Assembly (NCBI GenBank): GCA_903813345.2
Contig: CAIIXF020000006.1
Coordinates: 36,410,436 to 36,474,435 of the forward strand
Direction: 5' to 3'
DNA from: Owenia fusiformis
Taxonomy: Eukaryota; Annelida; Polychaeta; Sabellida; Oweniidae
Length of the DNA stretch: 64,000 bases
The notes below the pieces were generated by a model. It saw only the letters and a list, made by a program, of their open reading frames with translations, was not told the DNA's origin and searched no databases. A program made the translations under genes and the position numbers. Positions 1-11,559 of the stretch are shown piece by piece. Every line of letters starts with the position of its first letter. Positions within the stretch are counted from its first letter, which is position 1.

Positions 1-49
1 ATAGCCAAATTCATGGTTTAGATGTCAAAGTCAGGAAGATGTCGTAATT

Positions 50-385
50 CAAAATCTAAGTATATTTTTCAGTATAAATTTACACTTAAATATGCCCTTA
101 AATTTCAGTATATTTTTCAGTACATATTTGCACTTAAAATCACACTAAAATTTCAGTATATTTTTAAGTACATATTTGCACTTAAAATCACACTTAAAAT
201 TCAGTTTATTTTTCAGTATAAATATGTACTGAAAAATGTACTTAAAATTTCAGTACATTTTTCAGTACATATTTATACTGAAATTTGCACTGAAATTTTA
301 AGTATATTTTTCAGTACATATTTATACACTGACAAATATACTTAAAAATTCAGTACATTTTTCAGTACATATTTGTACTGAAAAC
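50..385. repeat. Degenerate ~48-bp minisatellite
   Basis: About seven imperfect units of roughly 48 bp are built from alternating blocks such as TTTCAGTACATATTT and CACTTAAAATCACAC. The spacing between successive TTTCAGTA blocks near 104, 152, 200, 248 and 296 is close to 48 bp. Some blocks occur in both orientations (CAGTACAAAT and ATTTGTACTG), so the strand could fold on itself. The frame open across 22-345 follows from the repeat and shows no sign of being a gene. Confidence 0.75.
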
Positions 386-845
386 GCTCCTTTCAGTACA
401 AATGCTCTGCCCTAGTGCTTGATTTTCATGAATATTACATTCATGTGTCACGAGAATCAAATATCATAAAAACATAGAAATGGTCTTATCAATATACCTT
501 ACTCTGAGTTGTTTCCTTTGTCTCGTGGTTTGAATACTTTGAATTTTGATGACCCAAGAAATTTATATTGACCATCTCCATGAGTGGGCGATAATACATT
601 GTAGAGTGCTTACCCTAAACTGCTGTAAACATGAAGCGTTTTATAATTCTATGCATCCTCTCGATAAATATCTATCGATGGGTGCTTCGAACACCATACT
701 ATGCTAATATTATCTCAGAATAGTACATAATGAATGAAGGAATTGTTCTTTATCACTCACTCACTTTTTAGTGCATTTTATGGTGGAATAACTATAAAGT
801 GGATACCATCATGGCCTGTATCATTTTCTAATCCTTTATTTTTAG
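386..845. other. Non-coding DNA upstream of zinc-finger gene A
   Basis: No gene or strong repeat is visible. A splice acceptor (TTTATTTTTAG) ends at 845, just before sequence shared with the equivalent exons at 11456 and 25163. An unseen upstream exon, probably non-coding, should therefore exist. Confidence 0.5.
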
Positions 846-930
846 GCAATTTCTGCGCAAAGAGCTTTGAGGAGCAATTCCAAGAGAAGCATAAGCAACT
901 AACATTAAAGTCATCATATCATAGCCACTG

Positions 931-2130
931 AATGAAAATACAAAGGTGGCCAACATGTAGCATGGTAATAGACAGGTGGCCAACATGGAGCATGGTAATT
1001 CACAGGTGACCAACATGGAGCATGGTAATTCACAGGTGACCAACATGGAGCATGGTAATTCAAAGGTGACCAACATGGAGCATGGTAATAAACAGGTGAC
1101 CAACATGGAGCATGGTAATTCACAGGTGACCAACATGGAGCATGGTAATTCACAGGTGACCAACATGAAGCATGGTAATACACAGGTGGCCAACATGGAG
1201 CATGGTAATTCACAGGTGACCAACATGGAGCATGGTTATAGACAGGTGGCCAACATGGAGCATGGTAATTCACAGGTGACCAACATGGAGCATGGTAATT
1301 CACAGGTGACCAACATGGAGCATGGTAATTCAAAGGTGACCAACATGGAGCATGGTAATAAACAGGTGACCAACATGGAGCATGGTAATTCACAGGTGAA
1401 CAACATGGAGCATGGTAATTCACAGGTGACCAACATGGAGCATGGTAATACACAGGTGGCCAACATGGAGCATGGTAATTCACAGGTGACCAACATGGAG
1501 CATGGTAATAGACAGGTGGCCAACATGGAGCATGGTAATTCACAGGTGACCAACATGGAGCATGGTAATTCACAGGTGACAAACATGGAGCATGGTAATT
1601 CAAAGGTGACCAACATGGAGCATGGTAATAAACAGGTGACCAACATGGAGCATGGTAGTTCACAGGTGACCAACATGGAGTATGGTAATTCACAGGTGAC
1701 CAAAATGGAGCATGGTAATTCACAGGTGACCAACATGGAGCATGGTAATACACAGATGGCCAACATGGAGCATCATAATAGACACATGTCCAACAAGGAG
1801 CGTAGTCATACACAGGTGGCCAACATGGAGCATGGTAATACACAGGTGGCCAACATGGAGCATTGTAATAGACACATGTCCAACAAGGAGTATGGTGATA
1901 CACAGGTGGCCAACATGGAGCATAGTAATAAACAGGTGACCAACATGGAGCATGGTAATTCACAGGTGACAAACATGGAGCATGGTAATTCACAGGTGAC
2001 CAACATGGAGCATGGTAATATACAGGTGGCCAACATGGAGCATGGTAATAGACAGGTGGCCAACATGGAGCACTATAATAGACACATGTCCAACAAGGAG
2101 CATGGTAATAGACAGGTGGCCAACATGGAG
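931..2130 (+). repeat. 30-bp coding minisatellite, about 40 units
   Basis: Forty head-to-tail copies of a 30-bp unit (type CATGGTAATTCACAGGTGAC then CAACATGGAG) run without a frame-breaking indel. Translated on + they give [10 protein letters not shown] and variants. A second unit type carrying GACACATGTCCAACAAGG recurs toward the 3' end, giving a higher-order pattern. Paralogs B (11560) and C (25263) have a single unit here, and exon 1 of A is longer by 1110 bp, exactly 37 units. Several minus-strand frames are also open, which follows from the periodicity. Confidence 0.95.
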
Positions 2131-4524
2131 CGTGGACTGCCCAAAGCAAGGATAATATTGACCAGATGTGACCAAGTGAGAGGTTAGTTTGTATATTTTC
2201 ATCATTCTAAAATAAGTCTACTGCAAAAACTGCCGTTTTCCAAAAAAATCTCATGCAAAACTCCTTTTTTTCAAAAATCTCACGCAAAAACTATCATTTT
2301 TTCAAAACTCTACAGCAAAAACTACCATTTTTTATAACATTTACAGCAAAAACTTTTTTTGAATTTAAAAAAAAAGATTTCTGTAAAACTACCGTTTTAT
2401 TTCAAATCTATGGTTAAAACTCCATTGTTTTAAAACTCTGCCGAAAAAAACTGCCATTTTTCAAAATCTTGACAATTTCTGACAATTTTTACTATTGTTG
2501 TGTTAATTGTTTTTCTTACTTACTTACTTTCAGGGATTGTTGGGAAAAGGTTAGAGGCATGCATTGAAGAAAAGAAAAAAGAGAAGATCAAATCGAAAAA
2601 CAAACGTAACGTAGTAAATGGGATCCCGATCGCAATCCCAACAGAATCCTCTTCCAAGGTAAACTCTTCTCCGGAGTTGGAATTTGTAAGAAAGTCATCT
2701 TTAAATAATGTAAACATTTGTATACTTGAACTCATAAAACAGGAAGATAATGATGGATCTACTGATATGGTAAAGGCTGATGTCAACCAGGACAATGTTC
2801 TTGATAGTAATCAACAGTCACCAACAATATATGAAAACAGAAAAACAAACAAGGCTTTAACCAAACCAACAAAGAACATGAGAGGTAGAAAGAACAAGGT
2901 CAACATCATTAGATGTGATGTTTGTTCAAAAGAATCAGGAAGCAAATCAAAACTTGTAAGACATATGAGAACTCATACTGGTGAGAAAACATTTAAATGT
3001 GATATCTGCTTGAAAGTGTTCTCAGTTAAGTCATCTCTTACTACACACAAACACATACACACTGGTGAGAGACCATATAAATGTGATGTCTGCTCTAAGG
3101 CATTTTCACGAAGGAGTCTTCTTGTGAAACACAATCTCATACACACAGATGAAAGACCATATAAATACGATGTCTGCTCTGAAGCATTTTCAGAAAATTC
3201 ATCTCTAACTAAACACAAACTTATACACACAAGTGAACGCCCATATAAATGTGAAATCTGCATGAAATCATTTTTAAAAAAATCCTCTCTAACTCAACAC
3301 AATCGCATACACACAGGTGAAAGACCACATAAATGTGATGTTTGTTCGAAAACATTTTCACGAAGGAGTGATCTTGTTACACACAAACGGATACACACAG
3401 GTGAAAGACCATATAAATGTGATGTCTGCATGAGATCATTTTCACAAAACTCATCTCTAACTCAACACAATCTCATACACACTGGTGAAAGACCACATAA
3501 ATGTGAAATCTGCATGAAATCATTTTTAGAAAACTCCTCTCTAACTCTACACAATCGAATACACACAGGTGAAAGACCACATAAATGTGATGTTTGTTCT
3601 AAGGCATTTTCACGAAGGAGTCATCTTGTGACACACAAACGGATACACACAGGTGAAAGACCATATAAATGTGATGTCTGCTCTAAGGCATTTTCACATA
3701 GGAGTCATCTTGTGAGACACAAACGGATACACACAGGTGAAAGACCATATAAATGTGATGTCTGCTCGAGTGCATTTCATGAAAAATCAGCTCTTGTGAA
3801 GCACAATCGCATACACACTGGTGAAAGACCATATAAATGCGATGTCTGCTCTAAAGCATTTTTAGAAAATTCATCTCTAACTAAACACAAACTTATACAC
3901 ACAAGTGAACGCCCATATAAATGTGAAATCTGCATGAAATCATTTCTAAAAAAATCCTCTCTAACTCAACACAATCGAATACACACAGGTGAAAGACCAC
4001 ATAAATGTGATGTTTGTTCTAAAGCATTTTCACAAAGGAGTTGTCTTGTGACACACTATCGCATACACACAGGTGAAAGACCACATAAATGTGATGTTTG
4101 TACTAAAGCATTTTCACAAAGGAGTTGTCTTGTGACACACTATCGCATACACACAGGTGAAAGACCACATAAATGTGATGTTTGTTCTAAGGCATTTTCA
4201 CGAAGGAGTCATCTTGTGACACACAAACGGATACACACAGGTGAAAGACCATATAAATGTGATGTCTGCTCTAAGGCATTTTCAGATAGGAGTCATCTTG
4301 TGACACACAAACGGATACACACAGGTGAAAGACCATATAAATGTGATGTCTGCTCTAAGGCATTTTCAGATAGGAGTCATCTTGTGACACACAAACGGAT
4401 ACACACTGGTGAAAGACCATATAAATGTGATGTCTGCTCTAAGGCATTTTCACAAAGTGGAACTCTAGCTCAACACAAACAAATTCATAATAATAAAAAG
4501 AGTTTACAGAAAACTCAACTCTAA
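985..4524 (+). CDS. C2H2 zinc-finger protein, paralog A (two coding exons)
   Basis: Probable nuclear DNA-binding protein. Coding exon 1 runs 985-2182 and exon 2 runs 2534-4524; donor GTTAGT and acceptor TTTCAG join in phase 1, giving about 1062 residues. The first ATG after an in-frame TAG in the same exon is at 985. Exon 1 is almost entirely a 10-residue repeat ([10 protein letters not shown] type), then a conserved [16 protein letters not shown]. Exon 2 opens with a lysine/glutamate-rich stretch and a conserved [11 protein letters not shown] segment, then 19 C2H2 fingers with TGERPYKC linkers. Finger 4 has Tyr for its first zinc-binding Cys and is probably dead. No KRAB, SCAN or BTB domain is visible. 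The same two-exon structure at B and C supports the splice sites. AATAAA at 4734 is a candidate poly(A) signal. No DNA target can be inferred. Confidence 0.8.
2220..2480. repeat. Degenerate ~35-bp repeat filling the intron of gene A
   Basis: Seven or so diverged units of the form TTTTTCAAAATCTCACGCAA followed by AAACTACCA fill most of the 351-bp intron (2183-2533). The introns of B (1416 bp) and C (2873 bp) lack this array and are longer. Confidence 0.6.
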
Positions 4525-7020
4525 TGGTTTAGGTATGCCCTTGCTTCCCACTGCCCCAAACATAACGTACTCAGTTTAAATATCAGCTGTGAGGCGTTTA
4601 CTTAAAACACAACCACAAACACATAAATACATGTACATGTTGAAAAGCAAGGTTTGTTATAAAAATATCTGCTATAAACGATTTTTAGAAGGATCTAACA
4701 TACCTCCAAAAACAACTACAAACTGATGCCCTAAATAAAGGTTAGTCCATTAGGCCATTTGAAAAGTTTGCTATAAGTAACCTTTACATACTGGTGATCT
4801 TATAATCTACGTAAGTGTTACATTTAACGGAAATTAAACGTTAATAAAAATAATGTTCATGGCTTCAGTCCCTAATAGTAAACATAAAAAAATATGTATA
4901 GATGAGTTATTTCATCTTCCTAGCTACATTTTGCATAATCTTTATTTCATCTCAAGCACTGTTATATATTATCTGTATCTCAAAATTGTTCTATAATCAA
5001 GCTAAAATAGTTCTTCCTTTTTAAACTGTGGTTGTCTGACCTTTCATCAACTATATTAGTTAAAGGAATCCTATGAAAACTGTGTCATTCGTTATGAAGC
5101 TAAAAGCTAAACTACAATGTGGAACTAAATGTCCATGAGCGCAAATATTTTCCTTAGAAAGCTATGTGTCACCCTTTAATAAAGCTACAAGCTACTATTT
5201 TCAAAATCACATCTTCATGATTATAACATTGTTCTAAGTTTGGATAACATTTTAAAAATAAACTTGTATGATATTTTTAAAAGCTAAAAGCTATTCTCCT
5301 ATTTAGAATCAAACAACAGTATATATACACTTCTTGCAATAAAGGCGGATCCTAGGATGAAGAGGACAGTTTAACTTATGGGGCACTACCCTTGCCTCTC
5401 CTGTAACCACGTGACTGCATTGGCAAACAAAGGAATGTGTTAGTGATCACTTTAATGGCTGCAGTGAGGTGGGGTGTGTGAATATAATATATTGCTATGG
5501 TCAGAAATAAATGTTTCTCCAGGAACTGTCGATACACATCAGATCAATGTTAGTTACAACATCTAATTACATTTAAATGATTCATAAACAATGCATATTC
5601 AAGCATTTAAAAATACATATTCAGTTGCACTTAACTACACCAATCATAAAAGATTCTTTGTCTGTAGGTGGGATGATCTCACCAAAGAGAGAATTCTCAA
5701 AGATGTATATGTATACCTGGGGACAATATCAGTATATTTGTCTTCCCATAAACAAAGGCTTTATAAATAAATATTTCAGTGTCATCCAAACTGATAAAGT
5801 TGATAGTGCATGAAATATGAAATGTCAGCCTAGTTTGATTTGTTGCAATTAATAAATTCAAGTAAAAGAGTAAATCTGAACAACATGCTACCAAGCGTGC
5901 AAGCTTAATTTACAACTCTGTACGACAAACATTCAAATTTTTATGACAAAGGGCTATAATGGCCAGAGCATTGAATTCAGATCTGAATGCAATTACTCAG
6001 ATGCGAGTAGGTAGTTACCAGTTTCGCCACCAGGTGGCTGATTCTGGGGAATTAACATGGCAGGGTATTACAAAATTCCCCTAAAGTTGAAATTGCATCA
6101 GTTTTAGTGGTTCACTTTTCATATTACCTTTATGTATCTGATAGTTATACAAATTAAAATATGAACAGTAAAAGAAAATATTATCTGCCCAACACAAGAA
6201 AAGATATTTCACTTTTTGTGGTTTTACAACATGGGGTCTATGGGGAATCTCCCCGACCTAAAAGTCACATTTTCAAAGAAAATTAAATTTTCAAAGTTGT
6301 TAAACTCTTTTCAAAACCACATTTCTAAATGTAATTTTACATGTAGATTCCAAATATGACATCGGTTTGACTGACGTAAATCAAGATTATTTCTACTCGC
6401 ATTTGGGATATTATTTATGAACTGGGAATTTCAAAGAATTAATGAAACCAACACTTGTATTTGACTCCACTAAAATAGTGTACATTTAAATATGACCCAG
6501 TCAAAATATTTTTGTCTTCCCTAAAATATAAATACAAAACAGAAATAGTGCATTTCTGTTACATAAGAATGGCGCTAATTATGCCATTATACCATTGGAA
6601 ACTTACTTATGAGTAAATGTCAATTTCAAGTTAAAAATAGCATGTAATTTAAAGATTTACTCAAAGTGTGTAAATCATGATCAAAATGAAAAAGTAAATC
6701 ATTGTTTAGATTAATTTATTCTAAAATTCATAAAAGTTTTGTAGAAATCCCATCTTGAATACATTTGTAAAAATCCTATGTACTCTTATATTAATTTCTT
6801 GTAAATACATGTATGTTATGTTGTGATAAAAAATCCTATTTTTCATTTAAAAACAGATAATACACTTCAATAGCATAAATTACATATTTAATTTACTGTC
6901 CATGGCTCATTGTAAGAGTGATCCCCAGACCCAGGAGATGTGTATGTGGGGGGGGGGTTCAGGAAAACTGGAGTATTTGTTCATTTTTAGATTTTTAGGA
7001 ACTCCAGCTTTATCACCATG
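4525..7020. other. Non-coding spacer between zinc-finger A and small gene copy 1
   Basis: The first 100 bp (about 4525-4620) resembles the decayed finger tail after gene C (31520-31610), so A once had more fingers. The rest is AT-rich with short unsupported ORFs, a poly-G run near 6948 and no recognisable gene. Confidence 0.5.
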
Positions 7021-7023
7021 GTT

Positions 7024-7290
7024 TGAAACTGTCCCATATTAAGGATCAAAGAATATATTTATGTTTTATGTTAGAAACTGTCCCATATTAAAGATCAAAT
7101 AATATATTTATGTTTAATGTTAGAAACTGTCCCATATTAAGGATCGAAGAACATATTTATGTTTAATGTTAGAAACTGTCCGTTATTAAGGATCAAAGAA
7201 TATACTGTATTTATGTTTAATGTTAGAAACTGTCCCATATTAAGGATCAAAGAATATATTTATGTTTTATGTTAGAAACTGTCTCATTAA
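7024..7290. repeat. 49-bp repeat (TTAGAAACTGTC type) upstream of small gene copy 1
   Basis: Five units of about 49 bp share GAAACTGTCCCATATTAAGG, then ATCAAAGAATATATTTATGT. The same family lies ahead of the other small-gene copies (20540-20930 and 33665-34050) and in the tails of the zinc-finger genes (16210-16320, 18190-18300, 31660-31820, 32610-32770). It is part of the duplicated unit. Confidence 0.8.
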
Positions 7291-7405
7291 AGGATTAAAG
7301 CTTATGATTAATTTTAAGCTTCAGCTTGGAATCTTTAAACTGTGTGATATCAAAATCCACTTGAAGATCTGAAAGCAAATTGGCTTCCCTAAGCGAAAAG
7401 ACTGA

Positions 7406-7413
7406 TATAAATA
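7406..7413 (+). promoter_or_regulatory. TATA box of small gene copy 1
   Basis: TATAAATA lies 86 bp before the ATG. The box and about 80 bp around it are conserved at copies 2 and 3, while sequence further upstream is variable repeat. Confidence 0.6.
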
Positions 7414-7491
7414 CTTGTTTCAGTCTAGTTGAAGTCATTACTGATCTGACTTGCCTAGCAATCACATCACAACTCTAAACACACAAGTAAA

Positions 7492-7755
7492 ATGGATTCC
7501 TCAGCGATGATAAAATCTGATGTCTGCAGAGTGGCAGAAGAAACACACCACATTGATCTGGATCAAGTGGCTGAACAACTCGATGTTGCATACAGAAAGT
7601 TTATAAGAGCTAAGAAGAACCACAAAGAGGCACATCTCTACTCTCTGCATCTACAGCTAAATATACTGAATAACATAAAGATGATGTACTACCACTATGC
7701 AACTGAGATGGCTGCTGTAGTAGAGGAGCTCAAGAGCAAAGTTGAACAGATATAG
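7492..7755 (+). CDS. Small intronless gene, copy 1 (87 residues, internally deleted)
   Basis: I do not recognise the family. The product starts MDSSAMIKSD and ends in a predicted helix, AAVVEELKSKVEQ; it is mixed-charge and not histone-like. Compared with copies 2 and 3 it lacks 63 bp (21 residues, the ACDQVLLIDDKVK segment) in frame, between short similar sequences around ATAAG. Its downstream histone-type hairpin (7907-7922) also has two broken stem positions. Both changes suggest that this copy is decaying. It sits between zinc-finger genes A and B on the same strand and has its own TATA box, so it is probably transcribed separately. Confidence 0.6.
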   Translation: MDSSAMIKSDVCRVAEETHHIDLDQVAEQLDVAYRKFIRAKKNHKEAHLYSLHLQLNILNNIKMMYYHYATEMAAVVEELKSKVEQI

Positions 7756-7906
7756 ATTCAAGGGGTTGACAATTCCCTCCATACTGATGATGAATATCAA
7801 AAAATGCTCGCATGTGGTATTTCTGGCTTCAACAATTTATCCAGCTTCTTTCATCTGAGTGATGCACTACAAGACCGAGCACAACACTTTGTCAGTTATT
7901 GCAAAC

Positions 7907-7922
7907 AGTCCCTTTAAGGACC
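7907..7922 (+). other. Degraded histone-type 3' stem-loop, copy 1
   Basis: AGTCCCTTTAAGGACC stands where copies 2 and 3 have a perfect 6-bp stem. The first stem pair and the loop-closing pair are lost. The following ATCAAATTCTTCACAAAAG is kept. Confidence 0.55.
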
Positions 7923-7960
7923 ATCAAATTCTTCACAAAAGAGAAATTTCATGATGAATA

Positions 7961-8238
7961 CAGGGGCGTAGCCAGCTTTTAGGGGGGGAGGTGTGATCGC
8001 CAAAAACAAATCTGGTTTTCAGTCAGGTAGGTGCAATCGTGGCATAAGAAATCCAAAATATTGAAGATTTGCTTTGGATTTTTAAAAAATTGATGCAATT
8101 TCCTTCAAAATTGAGCTAAAAGCTTCAACTAAAAAGCATTTTAAAGCTCATTTCTTCTTTCATCTACTGGATCTATTTTTTTTGGTTATGGGGAGGGGGT
8201 TGCAATCGCACCCTCGCACCCCCTCCTGGCTACGCCTG
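7961..8238. mobile_element. MITE with CAGGGGCGTAGCCAG inverted termini
   Basis: The left end CAGGGGCGTAGCCAGC, running into a G-rich stretch, mirrors the right end (G/C-rich, then CTGGCTACGCCTG). The element is 278 bp with no coding capacity. Unit B has the same element (about 21661-21921) with its left terminus eroded into poly-G. Unit C has what looks like the empty site near 34788. Confidence 0.7.
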
Positions 8239-8786
8239 TGGAATGTCATCTGGAGTCCAAGTGAGATCACTAAAATCATTAAAAATAACATGCAAAATGT
8301 CACCATCTGCCATTTGTTACAGACACTAAATGTTAAACACCAACTGCCATTGTCACTCAAATATCATCCCATAACAAAAATTTGAATCTTCCTCCCATTA
8401 AATCTGCAAGGGTTTATATGATACTGAAATATCTTTTGGATATTTGAAAGGGTTTATCAGTTCATATGATGGTAACTATTTGCAAGGGTGACCTCATTCA
8501 TTATAAATTCATGCTGGATCAGACTTCATTCCAGCAGTTCAACATGTATACTTGTTGCCTGTTTAGTATAGTAAGACAGTAAGTTAGACACACATCTCCA
8601 AAGCAATAAGTACATATGATAAGGAAGAAAGGAGTCTTTATGTTGCAATATTGGTATAACACATACAACAATCAGGTGAGCATATTTTGACAATTTTACT
8701 AGCCTGAGAGAGTATCCAATTTAGGAACAGGATATGGGGGAGGGGTACCTTTTTAAAGAAATTAGCCTGTAAATGCTTATCCCATG

Positions 8787-9263
8787 CCAGAACTATAGTC
8801 CTGAGAACGTCTCAATCTTTTGCCTGTACGATTACAATATGGGAGAATTTCCTACGCCTCTTACACTTAAGATACCTACTTCAATAAATTCCTTGGTATT
8901 TTGGCATTCTTTTTGATAGTTGAATCCACAATTATCTGGGTTTATCGGCAGAACAAAGAATTTTTGTTTTTGATCACAATAAATGTGTGTAATATTCAAC
9001 TTATTTCAACCGTCAAATTCCTCCATTTATTGGTACTTCCGGGCCAGTCAAATGGGGAATCCCCTTTTAAATCCAACTGCCATCTTGAAAAGTGATGGAA
9101 TCTCTCTCGACGATGAAAAATATAAAAATGTTCCTGTTCTGCTGATAAACCCAGATAATTGTGGATTCAACAACACGAAAAGAATGCTAAAATACCAAGG
9201 TATCTATTGAAGTAGGTATCTTAGTGTAAGAGGTGTAGAAAATTCTATAGTCCTGGCACGGAC
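8787..9263. repeat. Fold-back element
   Basis: The left arm (about 8787-8960, including TTATCTGGGTTTATCGGCAG-like sequence) recurs inverted at about 9130-9263, with both ends near a TATAGTCCTGGCA-like motif. Unit B keeps the left arm (22505-22680) but not the right. Confidence 0.65.
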
Positions 9264-9647
9264 GGAAACGGAAACACTGAAGTACATGTAAATGCATTTT
9301 TAACAATGGCATCATTTAGGAACAAGAGTTCCACCCACATCTTGATCCATCAAGGTATTTCATACACTGGTTTAACAGTATGTCGACCCACGACTCACTG
9401 TGCATCAAGGAGAAAAGATAAACATTGAGTGGGGGGGGGGGTAAACTCTTGTTCCAATGCCTCTGATTTGGTGCATTAGTTCAGACAATAGAAAGTTGTT
9501 ATCTGAAAATATTGTTGAAGGAAAGAAGGACAGCTGCAATGAAAACAGATTGCTGGATAGATGGACATACAGATGGTGGGTACTTCCATAGGATCGCCAT
9601 ATTAGCCAAAATGCAGAAATAATTTTGTCTACAATATTTATGCCTTA

Positions 9648-10240
9648 TAAGGCCCCATTTAAAGTTTAAACCACTTTTGCTCCTATTGTTGTCTTACCCA
9701 ATGTTATCAAAGTGTAATATGTGAAACTTTTTGTTTTAATTCAAAAAGTGATTTTTAAAGGACTTTTTGATCGAGAAATCATGAATTTGTTGAAAACTAA
9801 CTTTAAGAGGTCACACATAACTTTTATTAAGATATGATTATCTACACCAATGCATAGCATTCATTTTCACATGTTTTTGCCAACAATTAAGAAAATTGGT
9901 TCATAAATAATAGTCTATAAGCGGGAAATCAACTTATCCATACATGAAAATGGTTCAGAGAAAAACACATTTCAAAATTTTAGTTCTCATAGAAACCAAT
10001 GGTACAATAATATTTAAAACATGATATATTCATCCTCCTTTTAACCTGGTTATTCAATCAACATACTATTAGATATATTTTAAGTTTAGCATATTTAGAA
10101 AAAGATTGACATGGACATTTTTGCCAAATGAGTGATGTCACGATGTAGTCACTTAGGTTGCAAAATATTTTTGATCTGCTAAAACACTGAAGTGGCACAT
10201 TAAATATGTCATTTTATAATTGAAACAAGGTATCAACATG
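9648..10240. repeat. Dispersed ~600-bp repeat, + copy
   Basis: This segment recurs in opposite orientation at about 43078-43662. Shared landmarks include CCCAATGTTATCAAAGTGT and TTTTAACCTGGTTA. Parts also occur at 18300-18490 and 32770-32965. It is probably an old non-autonomous transposon; no ORF is visible. Confidence 0.65.
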
Positions 10241-10269
10241 ACAAAATGTCACCACCATATTGCTCATAA

Positions 10270-11240
10270 TATTATGAGTTCAATCTTAAGTCATGTTTGA
10301 ATTTCTGAGAACTTGAGATAGATGATTTTGAAAAAATAAATTGGTCAACTTGAAGCAAGTTGAAAAAATACCTTTTTTACCCTGAGAAGGTCATTGAAGG
10401 TGAAATCTCAAATCTAAATTCAGATGTGAACTTCTGAGAACTTGAAGATGATTTTGAAAAAAATTTGAAGCAAAATGAAAAAAGATCTTTTTGACCTTGA
10501 GAAGGTCAATGAAGGTCACATCTTTTTTGACCTTAAGAAGGTCATTGAAGGTCAAATTTATAGCCAGATGTGAACTTCTGAGAACTTGTAGATAATTATG
10601 AATAAATAAATTGGTCAAATTGAAGCAAGTTGTAAAAAGACCTTTAGACCTTTTTTACCTCAAGAAGGTCGTTGAAGGTCAAATCTCAAATCAAAAGTCA
10701 AATTTGAACTTATGATAACTTGAGAATGTCATTGAAAGTCAAATTTATAGCCAGATGTGAACTTCTGAGAACTTAGAGATAATTTTGAAAAAAATTGGTA
10801 AATTTGAAGCAAGTTGAAAAAAGACCTTTTGACCTCGAGAAGGTCGTTGAAGGTCAAATTTCAAATCATAAGCCAGATTTGAACTTCCGATAACTTATAG
10901 ATGATTTTGAAAAAAAAATTGGTCAATTTGAAACAAGTTGAAAAAAGACCTTTTGACCTTTTTTGACCTTGAGAAAGTCGTTGAAGGTTTACGTTTTTCA
11001 CAAAAAATGGCCGCCATTTTGAAATTTGGTGGCCATATTTATAACCTTTTCTTCAGTGAAGCTCATTTGTCCCTAGACATCAGCATATAAATTTGAAAAT
11101 AATCCATCCACTGGTAATTGAGTTACCAAAAAATGGCTGCCATTTTAAAATTTGGTTGCCATCTTGAATATCTCTTTTCTTCAGCGAAGCTCCTTTGACC
11201 CTTGGCATCAGCGTTTAAAATTTAACTAGATCCCTCAACT
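10270..11240. repeat. Tandem array of the GAAGGTCAAAT / GAACTTCTGAGAACTTG family
   Basis: Blocks containing GAACTTCTGAGAACTTG, TTGGTCAATTTGAAGCAAG and GAAGGTCATTGAAGGTC repeat about every 110-140 bp. The same family is part of the element at 34953-35774, the one running off the right edge of the window, and a piece in MIGA intron 2 (48130-48370). Confidence 0.7.
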
Positions 11241-11559
11241 GGTATTTGAGTTATTTTTAAATAAAAATGGAGACTATATATTGGAACTACAAAGCCTGCC
11301 TATGCTAACAATGATCTTTAACTAGCTTGTCTATGTGATCCTGTTATTCCTATGTACTAGATACAGAATCAATTTGACAAACTGACATACATGTAACTAT
11401 AAAGTCTTTACCAAAATGATCTGTATCCTTTTCTAATGTGATGCTTTATATTTAGGTAATTTCTGTGCTAACAGCTTTTGAGGAGCAAATTCAAAAGAAG
11501 CCTAGCAACAAGCACTGCAGTCATCATATCATCATCATAATAGATCCATAGACACTGAC

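Noticed and set aside
914-2149. Long minus-strand ORFs opposite the 30-bp repeat (up to 411 residues of [10 protein letters not shown] repeats)
   Set aside because: Any stop-free frame of a multiple-of-three repeat stays open. The splice structure shared with B and C places the coding strand on +.
2973-3263. Minus-strand ORFs across the zinc-finger exons (also 14477-15298, 28810-30057, 30450-30710)
   Set aside because: They are the periodic antisense of 84-bp finger units and have no independent support.
5577-5894. Overlapping short ORFs at 5.6-5.9 kb
   Set aside because: Lengths are what AT-rich non-coding DNA gives by chance; no conserved motif and no equivalent in units B and C.
7492-7755. 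Small gene as a histone or linker histone
   Set aside because: Despite the stem-loop, the protein is mixed-charge, has no histone-fold or H1-like signature and lacks a basic tail.
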